A stretch of 64,000 nt of DNA from Tamarix chinensis (taxonomy: Eukaryota; Streptophyta; Magnoliopsida; Caryophyllales; Tamaricaceae), in NCBI GenBank assembly GCA_030549775.1, contig CM060177.1, forward strand, positions 67,447,638-67,511,637, given 5' to 3'. The notes beneath the pieces were generated by a model. It ran no database searches. It was not told where the DNA came from and saw nothing but the letters and a program-made list of their open reading frames with translations. A program made the position numbers and the translations under genes. Positions within the stretch are counted from its first letter, which is position 1. Every line of letters begins with the position of its first letter. This document shows, in pieces, positions 34,301 through 46,700 of this stretch.

Positions 34301-34817
34301 AAGGTTTAAGGGTTATGGAGGTTAGGGTACCACTTAGGGACGGTGGTGATAAAGCGGCACCAGCAGCAATGCACGACGGTGGCGATGGTGGTGGAGGGAG
34401 AAGAGAAGGTGGAGAGGTGGTTGTCTAGGTTAGAGGAGGGGGAATGTGAGGGTGGTTAAGTTGGTGGTGGATGCCCTAGGTTGAGAGGGTTGGAATGGGG
34501 GTGGTGGTGCAGCTGAAGGGGCAATGCAGGTGACAATTGGTGTGGTGGCCGAAGGTGGTGCAGGGGGAGGAAGGGGGAAGGAGAGGGAGGTAGGGGGAGG
34601 TCTTACTGATTGTTTTGTGGGGTAGGGGGGAGTGGTGGTTGTAGTGGAAATGGTGGTCTATGACTGCGCGAAGGGTGGTGGTGGGTGAGAGTTGGCTGAT
34701 TGAGGGGCCAAGTTTGCACGGCCAAGGCGGCTCATGCAGGAATATTCGAGGGTGGTGATTGGTGTAGTTCGTTGGGGGTGGTGCAGGGAGTGGTTTGGTA
34801 GGTAGTTCGGGCGGCGG

Positions 34818-36522
34818 TGATGAGTTCATATTTTGACACATTTTAAACCCTTATAATCTTAGTTTTTGGTAGTTTATTTAACTAATAAAGGGGAATAATT
34901 ATTGTTTTATGCTTAAGTGGTAAAAATTACATAAATATTATTATTTGAGCTAAAATGATATAAATTAAGTAAATTTAGTATAAAATATTATTTATTAATA
35001 TTTATTGAATTTTATTTTGTAGGTTTTGTTTTTAAATAACAAAAAAAAGAAATTGGACCTTTGGACCAACGGCCTGTAACAAAACGAAACCAAACGAGTC
35101 GCTAGGGCACGAAACAGTTAGCCGCACGACGGGTGTGTGAGGGTTGATGTGGAAAGGCTCTCTGACAAACATTAAAGGAGCCGACGCACGGAAAAGAAAA
35201 AGGCGGAAGCCACAGAAGGAAGGTAGAGCCTTCACACAGGCTCGGGCGAGTAGAGAGAGGCGGCAGTGCCGCAGAGAGAGGAGGACATGCTCGGATGAGG
35301 AGTGCGGCATAGCCGCAAAGGACGAAGTGCGTAGAGCGGCCACCAGACACATCAACGCCGCACGAACGACGAAGTAGCCGTCAGCGAGAATAAAAAAAAA
35401 GGAAAAGAATAACTGCATAGAAATCAAGGGGCCGAGAAGGAAGAAAATAAAGGAAGAATTTATACCGGTAGAATTTATTTTAGATAAAATTAATTTTTAT
35501 CTGAATAAATTCTTGATCTTTTATTCAAAATTAATTTCGGTTATTTCTTTCTCTTATTTTTAATTTATATTTTAGATATATATTTCTGTGTAATTAATTC
35601 TATAATTATGGTTGGCTAATTATTTATTGTTAGGGAATAAATTAAAACCCTGGATTAGGATTTAAATTATAATTTTATTTTCTTTGTTTCGTGAGATTGT
35701 TTCTTGACTCTATGTTAATTGCTATCGTTTATATGTATAATTATGTTAAGTATAGTTTATTTGGTGCATGCCTTGTTCTGGTTCCTCATAAGTGACAGTA
35801 TGTAGGTTTATTTGCCTGCGAGGTGGCCATCTAAATATACTAGAATCTATATGTATAAATTGTAGCTAGGTTAGATAACAATTCACCTAATAGTTTTGTG
35901 ATTCTAACCGAAGTGGTAAAACGTTTCGATACGTGTGGGTCAAGGAAAGGAAATACAGCTAGACATGCGTTTTGTACTAGTTTGGGTACTTATATTGACA
36001 ACCTTCCACTTACACTTAATGCATTAAATCTAGTTAAATATAGGAGCCTCTTCTTGCTTCTATACTGCTAGTATTTAATAGGGTTAATATAGGCACGTGG
36101 TCGTATTAATTAATTAAGGGAAGTAATATAAGGTGTATGGACCTGCGTTTGGTGTACAACTTGGCCGATCTCATTCTTACGATTAAATATTGACTTAGAA
36201 GTAAATATTATATTACGATCTAATCTAGTGGTGGATTTTGATTTCCCTAGCATCATTCTCATATCTACGGGTTTCCCATTATTTTCATTATTAGTTTATT
36301 TTATTTTATTTATTCCTTTTATTATTATTTTTATAATCCCCCATCAGTATTTTTATTTATTTATTTATTTTTTGTTATTTAGGATATTTATTTTTATTTA
36401 TTTTTAAGATAGTTAAATAGAGGTGAGCCCTCTCAATCCCCGGCTAGATTGATACCCTTATTTACCAGTGCTACAATTGATAACAAGAGGGTTTAAATTG
36501 CGTGTTGGCTACGGCCACACCA
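34818..36522 (+). mobile_element. Solo Athila-like LTR (1,705 bp) inserted in LTR A
   Basis: It starts TGATGAGTTCATATTTTGAC and ends GGCCACACCA. It is the inverted equivalent of the LTRs at 49456-51263 and 53990-55856, with the same blocks: the AAATTGGACCTTTGGACCAA region, a GC-rich core, TTAGGTTAGATAACAATTCACCTAATAG, and CAACTTGGCCGATCTCATTC. Flanks GGCGG (34813-34817) and GGAGG (36523-36527) match at 4 of 5 bases. Frames at 35032-35427 and 35144-35377 fall in the GC-rich LTR core and are not genes. Confidence 0.9.
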
Positions 36523-36527
36523 GGAGG

Positions 36528-37424
36528 CACAAAAAAAGGGGAAATTTTTGGGCAGGGAAAAAAGACCGAATGGGGACAGTTATGGGGTATATATAGGCCA
36601 TTGAAGGGGAAAAACGACAAAGGAGGAAGAGAACAAGAGAGGGGCATGCGTGGTAGGTCACTGACCAGCGGTGGTAGGCCAGTACAGGCTTGCAAAGTTA
36701 TAGGACCTGATTGGTTGGGGGAGAAGAAAAGGAAGGAGGAAGGGAAGGCATGAGGAGATAGAGGGGCTGATTGGATAGGAAAATGGTGGGGAGAGAGGGA
36801 AGGATGATAGGTGGTGCAATGGTGGCTAGTTGGCGGTGGCAGGGTGTAGGTCTGCGCAGGGAAGGAGCGGGGAAGATGAAGGGTCAGGGTATAAGCAAAG
36901 GGAAAGAAGTGGACTGATTCGCCCAGGGGAAATAAAAGGAGAGGGAGCCAGGCGGGTCACGACAAGTGGAGAGGGAGAAGAAATAAAGGAAGCGGGCTTG
37001 GGCTGGACGGGGGAGAAGGGAGTTTGGGCCGCGAGGTGGACTGGCCCATATTGGGGGAGGAAGGGAAAAAAGAAAAGGAGAAAGGAGAGGAAGGAAAGGA
37101 AAAAGGAAAAAGAAGGGAAAAAAAGGAAAAAGGAAAAATAGATGGGTTGGGGGTATTTAGAACATTTTTTTTATTTTTGAATATTTAAAATAATAAACAA
37201 ATTTCTTTTTTAGATTGATTTAGGATATTTTGAATAATTTTTCCATAATTCTATTTTAATTAGCAAAACATCTTAATTTTTCCTAATAAAATTATTTATT
37301 ATTTTCCTCTTGATTTTGCCTTAATTACTTATTCTTATTTTAATAAAATAATTTATTTAATTATTTTTATTAATAAATCCTTATTTTTTCATAATTTCTT
37401 AAATTGGGATTTTGGGATATTTTA
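36528..37424 (+). repeat. LTR A, distal G-rich zone and AT-rich tail
   Basis: Continues the purine-rich tract interrupted at 34817 up to about 37140, with a TATATATAGG at about 36588. It then becomes AT-rich and ends at 37424 before TTGAT. Frames such as 36830-37141 (rich in K, E, R, G) reflect GA-rich composition. Confidence 0.75.
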
Positions 37425-37429
37425 TTGAT

Positions 37430-39045
37430 GGTCATTGACAAAGTCAAATATAAGATGACTGATAAGTTAAGAATATAGGGCTATATAAAGCCCTAAAACC
37501 CAAGTTGTGATAGGCCCATTACTGGCCATCCCTGAAAACCTACACATGATCCTCTACTCATGGGAATGAGTAGATGGCTGAGAAAATAGACACATTAGTA
37601 TGCTATGCACTGAGTAAGCCAAGTTGCCTCCTCAACAGAAGTCACAAGCATGTAAGATTCTATTATAACATGGATATCTTATTTAACATGCATCATGATA
37701 ATGCCTTAGACATAAATGTAGTAATGCATCAAGATATAGTGTTATGCATAACTCATGCAACTTATAATGTGTCATGCTTATCTTCATACTATAATAACAT
37801 AGATAATCCGACATATACTAAGCATATCAATCAAGATAACCTCTAGGGTTTATTTTTCAACTTGCTTAATCAGTTAGGTTATACCATTTCCTTATCCATA
37901 TATTGATATAGGTCAACATCCCATCAATCATTCCAATTATTAACCGGTTATTCATTCAAGCTATTATCCAAGTGTTTATTCTAAATTTTACTATTATCCA
38001 AGTTTTTATTCTAAACTTTACCATTAGTGTCATCCAAACACTTGCTCCCATCATTACCAATTATTGATCATCTAATTATTCATCATAAAATTCTTATCAT
38101 TGATTAATGGATAATGTACCCTCCTATAGTCTCACATGCCATGGAAGCCTATCCAAACCAAGAGACATAAAGACCAGGCCATAGTCAATCACCAAAATAG
38201 ACATAAGTTTAAGTTGATGCCAACCATAATGGACATAAATTTAGGCCAAGGCCAACCAATATAGACATAATTCCAAGTCGAACCTAACCACGTACGTAAC
38301 CAGACCCTTTAGTATTGATATCCCCTATTATATCATCAATGTGTAGAGTAGGTAAGGAAATGAGATCTCTAGGATCCCGCCCGAAGGTAAAGCCTAAAGG
38401 TACTAATAAATGCCCCAATATAGACTAATCCCCATTAGCTACCCAAAGACCCATATATAGCTTGATTGTCCTTTCCTTTACGTGATTAGTATATTATTCA
38501 TGAGGTTAAGTGATAAAACAAGACCCATACAAATAATAAGCAAGGCATTAGCATGTTTCTTCCATATTAATCCCTTCCATTTTCTAACCTTGTATGGGAT
38601 CTCTATTTATGCTTGTCTAATATTATTCATGTCCATTATATCATTTCATTCAAGCACATGATGTGCTTCATTACCCATTTTCTTAAAACCATCACATTTC
38701 ATATGTGGTACACCATTTAGCCTTTATTATGCCTATTAAGTATGTCATAAATCTTGGTATGTTTAATCCATTCTTTAGGTCATTAATCCCTGATAAAATC
38801 TATATTTTATCCCTTGAATAATTATAAGATAATCCTATGCATAGCCTCAAAGAATAACCAAACCAAAAGGAACCAAATCACATAAACCAGCTGAACCATT
38901 CCATTGGTTTGGGCCAACCATCCGATTGGTTTAGCTCGACTAAACCTTGCTTTTCCTCAAACTAGTCTATTGGTTTGGGAAAACTAGTTGATTGTTCATA
39001 GACTAGTCAATTGTTCTTCCCAACCTATAAATAGCCCGATATTTA
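37430..39045 (+). repeat. LTR C2, right part
   Basis: Resumes C2 after LTR A. It contains ACTCATGGGAATGAGTAGA, three approximately 40-bp repeats with AGACATAA (38190-38290; C1 has the inverted equivalent GACTTATGTCC at 23555-23635), and a palindrome-like cluster (38885-39015) with CATTGGTTTGGGCCAACCAT and GTCTATTGGTTTGGG. It ends without a proper terminus near 39045. Confidence 0.65.
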
Positions 39046-39430
39046 CTACTACACATTTTTATTTTATAGTAGAAATAAAATATTGGGGGTTATCGTTGTA
39101 ATTGGCATAATTCTGGCTTATTTAACCATCCTTACATCAATTACAAGGCTAAAACAATTAAAGTAAAGCAAGGAAATTATGAAAGAAAGAAATATTTATA
39201 ATATAATAATAAGTTTGGACTTTAACTCCGAGTTACAATAAAAAAAAATACAAAAGAAGGGGATACAGTGGATGAAGAGTCAAAAAAGGTATCTAGTTAA
39301 ATACATCTACCAAATAACAATTACTCTTCACCCAACCCCTAATATAGATGAAGTCACTCATTGCTAGATAAGGCATCATAGGTAGCATATTCATCTAGCT
39401 AATCTTCTAAGGCTTGCACATAAGATCTTT
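39046..39430 (+). repeat. Truncated LTR start (type D)
   Basis: This is collinear with the first 400 bp of other LTRs here: a GTTA-CG transition, TAATTGGCATAATTCTGGCTTA, an ACCATCCTTACATCAATTACAAGGCTAAA block, and a GGCATCATAGG block. It is closest to 56136-56540. Both ends are missing. Confidence 0.55.
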
Positions 39431-42400
39431 TCTCTCCCTTTCTTCTCCTCCCCTCTCTCACCCTATTTTTGCTTCGCCGCCCCGCTCCGCCGCTGCCGCC
39501 GCCTCAACAGCCACCTACACCACTCCCTTCCACCCTCTATCTCACCCCTGAAAGACCACAATACCCCTCGAGCCACCCCACAACCTCCTTCCTCCTCTCT
39601 TCTTTTTCTCTTCTATCCATCCCTTATCGGCAACCACCCTCTACCACCCCAATCCGCCGATGTCTCGCCGCTTCTGCCGCCGCCTGAGCCACCACATTAA
39701 TCCTTACAACCCCCTCTACCACTCCCAATCCTCATTTGGCCGAAACCACCACCCAAAAGCATTCATTTCCCTCCCCCTTTTTCTTCCTCATCAGCACCCA
39801 TTTCGAATCCCTCCTCGGCCACCACCTTCGCAGCCTCGCTGTCGCCACCGCAACCGCCCTTAGCTGCCATCAACCCATCCCCAACCACTAACTACACCCC
39901 CTCTCCACTTCTGCACCATTCCATTGCCCCAAATCCTCCCCCGCATGCCCTTTTTCTTAGCCCCAAAATCCCAACCCGAAAGTAGCCTATTTTCCCTCAT
40001 TTCCCCCACTTTTGAGCCTCTCCCTCATTTCTTGGCATGTAACTTATGCTGCATGAGTAGGATAAGCTGATGCATGCTTGGTTATGTTTTGTTTAATAAA
40101 TTTCAAGGTATAATAATATTTTAATTTAAGTATTTGATTAATTAAGTGTTATAAAGCCTTATACTTTGATTTTTATTATTTCTAATGTAATAAATCTTGA
40201 TATTATTTTTAGGTATTGGTTTTGATAATCAAAGCTTGAACCTTAAACCATAATATCGGTAAGGTTCATTTTGCGGGAATCAAGGTAACCGTTAAATCCC
40301 ACTTAAACACATGGATTAATGTATGTTAGCACATTAGGATTTTTAATATGTTATTATGCTTAATATATGTTGTTTAATGTCATATGCATATTTTCTTGTG
40401 ATGTTGGCTTAAAAGAAGCATGTTAGGTTATATGTTATGTATGGAAATATTTTTTAAGGTAAGAGTTTGGTTGTTAATGAAAATGTTAAGTATTATCCAT
40501 GTTGTACTATGCCATTGTGATCTTTAATGCATGTTTAATATTTTGTGAGCCTTAGGGGTATTTTAGTAATGTATCTTGTATAAGAATATGGCCTAATATA
40601 TATATATATATATATATATGGGTGCTAATAAGTATTATATCAAATATAAGAGTTGTGGATGAGGTATTAATATTAACATTTTATGTAGTAATGATAATTT
40701 GATATAAGTGGTGTACTAAGGGGAAAAATGGTAATTTTTAATTAAAAAGGGTATTATGGTAATTTTGGAGGCAAGGGCAAAGTGGTAATTTTGTAATTAA
40801 AAGGTAAACGGGTAATTTTAGAATTAAAGGATAAAATGGTTATTTTGGAGATAAAGGGGTCAAATGGTAATTCTAGAGGCAAGGGTAAATTGGTAAAATT
40901 GTAAGTAAAAGAATAAATTGGTAATTTGGAGGTAAGGGATAAAAAGGTGATTTTTGAAGTAAAAAGGGGTAAAGTGGTAAATTGTAAAGGAAAATGGGTA
41001 AATTGGTAATTTTGGAAGTAAGGGGTAAAATGGTAAGCTATAAGTGAAAAGGGTAATGTGGCAATTTGTAAATGAAAAAGGGTTAAGTTGGTAATTTTGG
41101 AAGTAACGGGGTAAATTGGTAATTTTGGAAGTAAGGGGGTAAAAATGGTAATTTTGTTATTAAGGGATAAAATGGTAATTTTGTAATTAAAGGGCGAAAG
41201 GGTAATTTTATAATAAAAGGGCAAAATGGAAATTTTAAAATTAAAAGAGGTAAAATGGTAAATTTGTAATTAATTATAAAATGGTAATTTTATAAGTGAA
41301 AGGGTGTTATGGTATTTTTTGGAAGATAAGGGGTAAAATGGTAAATTTGAAAGTAAAGTGGTAAAATGGTAATTTTGTAAATAAAAAGGGTAAAGTGGAA
41401 ATAAAAAAGGAGTAACTTGGCAATTATAATAATTGAGAAGGGTAAAATGATAATTTAATAAAAGAGAAGAGTAAAATGATAATTTAATAATGGAGAAGGG
41501 TAAAATGGTAAATATGATAAATGTGAAGGGCAATTTGGTAATTTAACCAACTAAAAGGTTATTTGATAATTAGGATAATGAACTGGGGTAATTTGGTAAT
41601 TTGACCAACTTAAGGGTAATTTGTTAATTATAATAGAGGAAATGGGCAAATTGGTAATCTAACCAACTAAATGGGAAATATATTAAGTGTAAGAATAATG
41701 AAGAGTGATTAGTGGCCTAACAAGCGTGGGAGATAGCTCGGTAACCTAAACCGAGTAAGGGTGTAGCTAAGGCCGAATGTGTGCTATATGTCCTATATAC
41801 CTTGGATGCCCTATATTTATATGTCGTGTTGTATGTGCTATTTATCTTAACTGTTTCATGTGTGGCGCGACTTGGAACAGAGGCATGTTCATGTGCCCTC
41901 TTTTGGTATGTGCTAATATGGATATGCTATAAATTATGATGTGATGTGATGTGGCCCTTTAGGACATGCATGCTAGGATAATTAATGTGGTAATGTGGGA
42001 TAGAGGCATGAAAAAGAGAAATGGGAGAGAAAGATAACCAAGGGGAAGTAAGTTGGCTAAGGTAGGTATGGGAGGAACTAGGGTTTGCATGGGATAATTA
42101 GAGTCCGCATGGGGGCAAACTTTACATATGGAAAGTTGCCTCGGGACGTGAGGAAGGTGATAGAAGTGTCGTTTGGGTGTTTGGGGGCTTCGGGCGAAAA
42201 ATAGTACGTGGGACAGTATAAGGGTGCATAGGAGACCAAGCTAGGATTGGGAGGAAACCCTAAAGTGAGAAGGTGGAAAAAGAAAAAGAAAATAATAAGA
42301 ATAAATGAGGATGAGTGGGGTACAAAGTGAAGATTTGATCTAAGGGTCGTGAAATGTAGGGTGTTGAAATAGTCGGAATGTGTACGACAGAGAAGGATGG

Positions 42401-43774
42401 GCCACATAGGCCCTGATTAGGGTTTTTGGAGAAACCCTAGCTGTAAGGTGGTGAGTGGGCTTTGCCCACACACTTAGGAGTTGGACTTCGGGTGTGAGAA
42501 AGTGGGTTAAGGGAAGGATGTCGGGGCGAGTTAGGAGGTGCAGAAGTCTCAAGATAAGGGACGGGACATCCTAGGAGGATAAGTGTTGATATAGTTAGAC
42601 ATGCATGTCAAGGGTGAAATACTTTCGAATAGGATACAATTAAGACAATAATCACTTAAAGAGGAAGATGTTGAGCCGGACCCAGACCAGTCCACCGGCG
42701 AATAATAGTGGCCAGGAGCCGGGGTGCCTTAGAGATCGGTCTACCGACGAATAATAGTAGTCAGGAGCGTTCTGCCCTGCATGTATTTATGGTCCACCGG
42801 CTATAATAGTGGGGGATTCCGTGCTTAATAAACCAAACGTAAAAATGATAAGACACGGGGAAGACACTAATTACTTATAATGGAGCACCTTGTGAGTCGG
42901 GGCCAGACCGGTCCACCAGTGAATAATAGTGGCCAGACGCGTTCTGCCTTGGAGACCGGTCTACCGGTGAATAATAATAGTCAGGAGCATTCTGCCCTGT
43001 ATGTATTTCCGGTCCATTGGCTATAATAGTGGGGTTCCCGCACTCACATGGATATTTATAATTCGAGATGATGGATTAATGATGGACTAATGGTCTTAAG
43101 GCCCTAAAAGTATCAATTATTCATGATGGCCTATTAATGTTTGGTTGACTTATTAAGTATGGGATGGGACGAAAGTGAATGTTACGTATACACCATTAAT
43201 ATCTAATTGACTTGTTGAATATGTGAATGTATGGATCTTAATGTTATGTTTATACCTATTGTTATGTACGGATATAGTAGTATATCGGGTGTTACATTGC
43301 GTGCCTACTTTTAAGTGTGTTTTTAAAGGGTTACTCAGTACCGTAGTACTAAAGGGTTCCATTCGTGGGCCCCTGCCTATTCAATGGGCAGTGTCCCTTG
43401 CAGGTCATTTTAGGTGCTATTCAAGTGGGCCTCGGGAAAGAGCGTAAGAAAATATCCGGAACTGTTAGGGTTTTACTCTGTCTTTTTTAAATTCACAATT
43501 TCAATGTATTCGTTGTTAGGTAACCACCATCGGTGGATTATAATCTTATAAAATGTTTACTTGTGCTACTCTGATTTAATTATTAGTTGAGTTTCTCATA
43601 ATTTGTATTTTTCTCCTTTAGCCTTAGCACTTGGTACTGGAATGGTATGAGTGAACCGGTCTGGTACTAAGTGTGGCGGTAATATCCCCAGAATTCATGG
43701 TTTATTATTTTTCTTCCTTTAATTTACTTTTATTAAAACGAAATTTTTCAGTAGTGAATTTTGGGGGTGTTACA
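39431..43774 (-). repeat. Type A-like LTR, minus orientation, left-truncated
   Basis: Its right terminus GGGGGTGTTACA ends at 43774. Read on the minus strand it has the ACTGAAAAATTTCG start, the GCCCATTGAATAGGCAGGGGCC block shared with LTR B (29710-29735), CCAC..GTGG hairpin units (43035-42680), a GGCCTATGTGGCCCATCC block (42390), a long repeat array (41690-40720), and a GC-rich zone (39960-39469). Its start lies inside the RNase H region of the adjacent copia. No matching terminus or target duplication was found on the left. Confidence 0.75.
40720..41690 (-). repeat. Array of a roughly 30-bp GGTAATTTTG-AAA-GGGTAAAAT repeat
   Basis: About 970 bp of imperfect tandem copies of GGGTAAAATGGTAATTTTG-AATTAAA, unit length about 22-36 bp. 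Frames on the minus strand (40754-41224, 41270-41533) are long only because the repeat lacks stop codons in that strand, giving a repetitive Leu-Pro-Phe-Tyr-Ile peptide. Confidence 0.9.
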
Positions 43775-46700
43775 CTTAGTCATAGCCATATAGTTAGCCT
43801 AAGTAGTGGAAAATCCAGTTACATCTTATATAGATGACTTTCAGCTAATTACCGAATGACCAAGACAAAACATATAACCTTTAGCAGCACTCCTATTATC
43901 AAGATTTCCACCATAATTAGAGTCAATAAAGCTAGCCAATGCATCAATCAACCTCCCTTACACCAAACAAGTTGACACAATACTCTTCAATTATCTTAGA
44001 ATCCACTTCACCACTTGCTAGAGAGCCTTCACGGGATTCGCCATATATCTGCTCACAACACTCATAGCTTGAGTAATATCCAACATGGTACAAACCATAG
44101 CGTACATCATGCATCCCATAGGATTAAAGTAAGGCAATATGGTCACAAACTCCTCCTCATATTTATATTTGGGGAAATCTAAAGCAGACAATTTGAATTC
44201 ATTGCCAAGGGGGTACTAACTAACATGGCATCAATAATATGAAATATCTCTAATAACTTGTTCACATACTACTCTTGTGACAAGTAAAGATGTTTCTGTC
44301 TACAATCTTAAATGATCTCCATGCCAAGAATCTTCTTCACAATTCCTAGATCCTTCATCTGGAAATCAGTCTTCAGCATTGTTTTTAACTTGTTATCTTT
44401 AGACAAATATTTTGCTACAATAAGCATGTCATCGACATATAATAAATGATACACCAGAGAACCATCACCAACCTAGTTCAAGTATACACATCCATCATAA
44501 TCACTCTTCTAAAACCCATTCTTAATCATAAACTGATCAAACTTATAGTACCATTGTCTAAGTGACTACTTCAGACCATACAATGACTTCTTCAATAAGC
44601 ACATATGATCCTACTTGCCTTCAATAACAAAATAATCTGGTTAAAGAATATAAATCTGGTCCTCAAGCTCACGATGTAGAAAATATTTTTTAACATCCAA
44701 TTGCTATAACTCCATATCCTTCATAGCCACAAGCATATGTAAAGTAAAAATGGAAGTATGCCTGACAATATGGGAAACTATCTAGTTATAGCATACACCA
44801 GGTATCTGAATGAAACTGTATGCAACTAAAAGAGCCTTGTACCTCAATTCCTCAACACCTGGAGTTCCCTATTTAATCTTATACACCCACTTGAAGTAAG
44901 CTATTTTCTTCTTCTTGGGTGCCTTTACAAGTTCTCGTGTATGATTCTTCTAAAGAGATTGCATCTCCTCTTCCATAGCAGCACATAACCAAGAAAAATC
45001 AACACTAACAATGACATTTGTGTATGACACCAGCTTTTACACATCAACCACAGTTATAATACTAACGAAAGCATAACCTACCAACTCTCCAAGACCATAC
45101 CTCATAAGAGGCTTCACAACCCTCTATGGTTTACCTAAAGCAATGCTCCTTTGCTCCACCTACTCCTAGGATCGACCCACTTAAGGAATAGTGGGTCTCA
45201 TACTGGAAGAGTCTGAATAATCTAAATCAACCTCTACTTCCACCTTATTTGTCACACCAAACAGGTGCTCTTGCTCCACCTCTTCATATAGTCTATTAGA
45301 AGAATACTCAGTCTTTTAAAAAAATACAAACTCGTTGAAGGTAACATTCTTACTAGTCAAAAACTTTGATGCAATTGGGTCCTATAACCTTTACACCTTC
45401 ACACCAGATATATAACCAAGGAAAATACACTTTTAGGCTCTAGGCTCGAGCTTCCCATCATTCACGTGAGCATAAGAAATATATCTAAAAATATGCAAAT
45501 CAAAATGATTAGCTGGTTTGCTAGACCATACCTCCTCAGGTTTCTTTAAAGCAATAAAACAATTGGGTGACCTATTTTCTAGGAACATAGCCATGGGAAC
45601 TACCTCATCCTAAACTCCTTACCTAATCTATCCTATAACAACATACATCAAGCCTTCCTAAAAGGGTCCTATTCATCCTCTCAACAACCTCATTCTGTTG
45701 TGGTCTTCTAGCATAAGTGCCATGCCTAGCAATACTATGCTCCTCATAGTAATCAATGAAACTATGCTCCACAAACTTGAGGCCATTATCTTTCTTAAGA
45801 CACCTCACCTATCTCTTAGTTTTCTTATTTAGTAACGTCTTCCAATTCTTAAAAGCACCAAAGATATCATTCTTATTTGTAATAAAATAAGACCACACCT
45901 TTCTATAGAAGTCATTAATAAATTTTAGTAGGTATCATGAAGCACCCTTGAAAATCTACCTTGTAGGACCCCACAAATCAAAGTGAACATAATCTAGAGA
46001 GCCCTCTAGTAATCCATGTAGCCTTTGGAAATCTTACTTGCTTATGCTTACCAAACACACTCTGTTCACATAAATCTATAGTACCTATACATTGCTTATC
46101 CTATAACCCTCTCTTGGAGAGTTCGGTCAAGCCTTTTGCACTTATGTGTCCAAGTCCCAAATGAAAAAGGATAGTAACATCCAATTCAGACATACTCAAT
46201 GATGTTACTATAGTTTCTCCCTTAACAATGGAACCAACAAACTCATATAGTGTCAAACCCTCTTTCCTTTCACTACAATAAGAGCCCCTCTAGTAATCCT
46301 CATTGAGACATCCTTAATCACACAATGATATTTAATACAATCTAAGGAGTTTAAGGAAATAAAGTTCTTAGTTATCTTAGGGACATATTTAACATTAAAC
46401 AATGTTCTAACCACACCATCATGCATCTTTACCTTCAGTGCCCCAATCCTAGCAACTTTGCATGCAGTATCAATACCCATCCGAACTACTCCACCATAAG
46501 TCATCTGGTAAGTTAGGGAAACACTTCCTGTTGGGATAAATATGGTAAGATAATCTAAAGTCCAAGATCCACATATCCATAATCTTGGTCTGCCTATTAG
46601 TGGCAGTCAACACATCACCATCACTATCATATTATGCTATAGCAGCATCATCCTTTGTGCTAGATGGTTCACCAAATTTATCTCTAGATTTTATATTAGG

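Larger units (their letters stand above)
27093..37424 (+). mobile_element. Solo LTR A, about 4.7 kb, carrying two nested solo LTRs
   Basis: It starts TGTAACACCTCC and ends TTTTGGGATATTTTA, a decayed GGGGTGTTACA. Flanks are TTGAT on both sides. Removing LTR B with one CATAG and the Athila-like LTR with one GG-GG leaves about 4,733 bp. In order it contains a hairpin array (27829-28165), a C/T-rich tract (28200-29100), [LTR B], an AAT/ACT microsatellite zone (33541-34300), a G-rich zone (34318-34817) [Athila-like LTR] continued at 36528-37140, and an AT-rich tail. The copy at 60390 has the same order, confirming this as a family architecture. Absolute sense is not proven because no internal region is attached. 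Confidence 0.85.

Noticed and set aside
35032..35427. Overlapping frames on both strands (also 50640-51049 and 55382-55618)
   Set aside because: All fall in the GC-rich core of the Athila-like LTR, and the translations are not conserved between copies.
40754..41533. Long minus-strand frames of Leu-Pro-Phe-Tyr-Ile repeats
   Set aside because: They are a translation of the tandem GGTAATTTTG array, which simply lacks stops on that strand.
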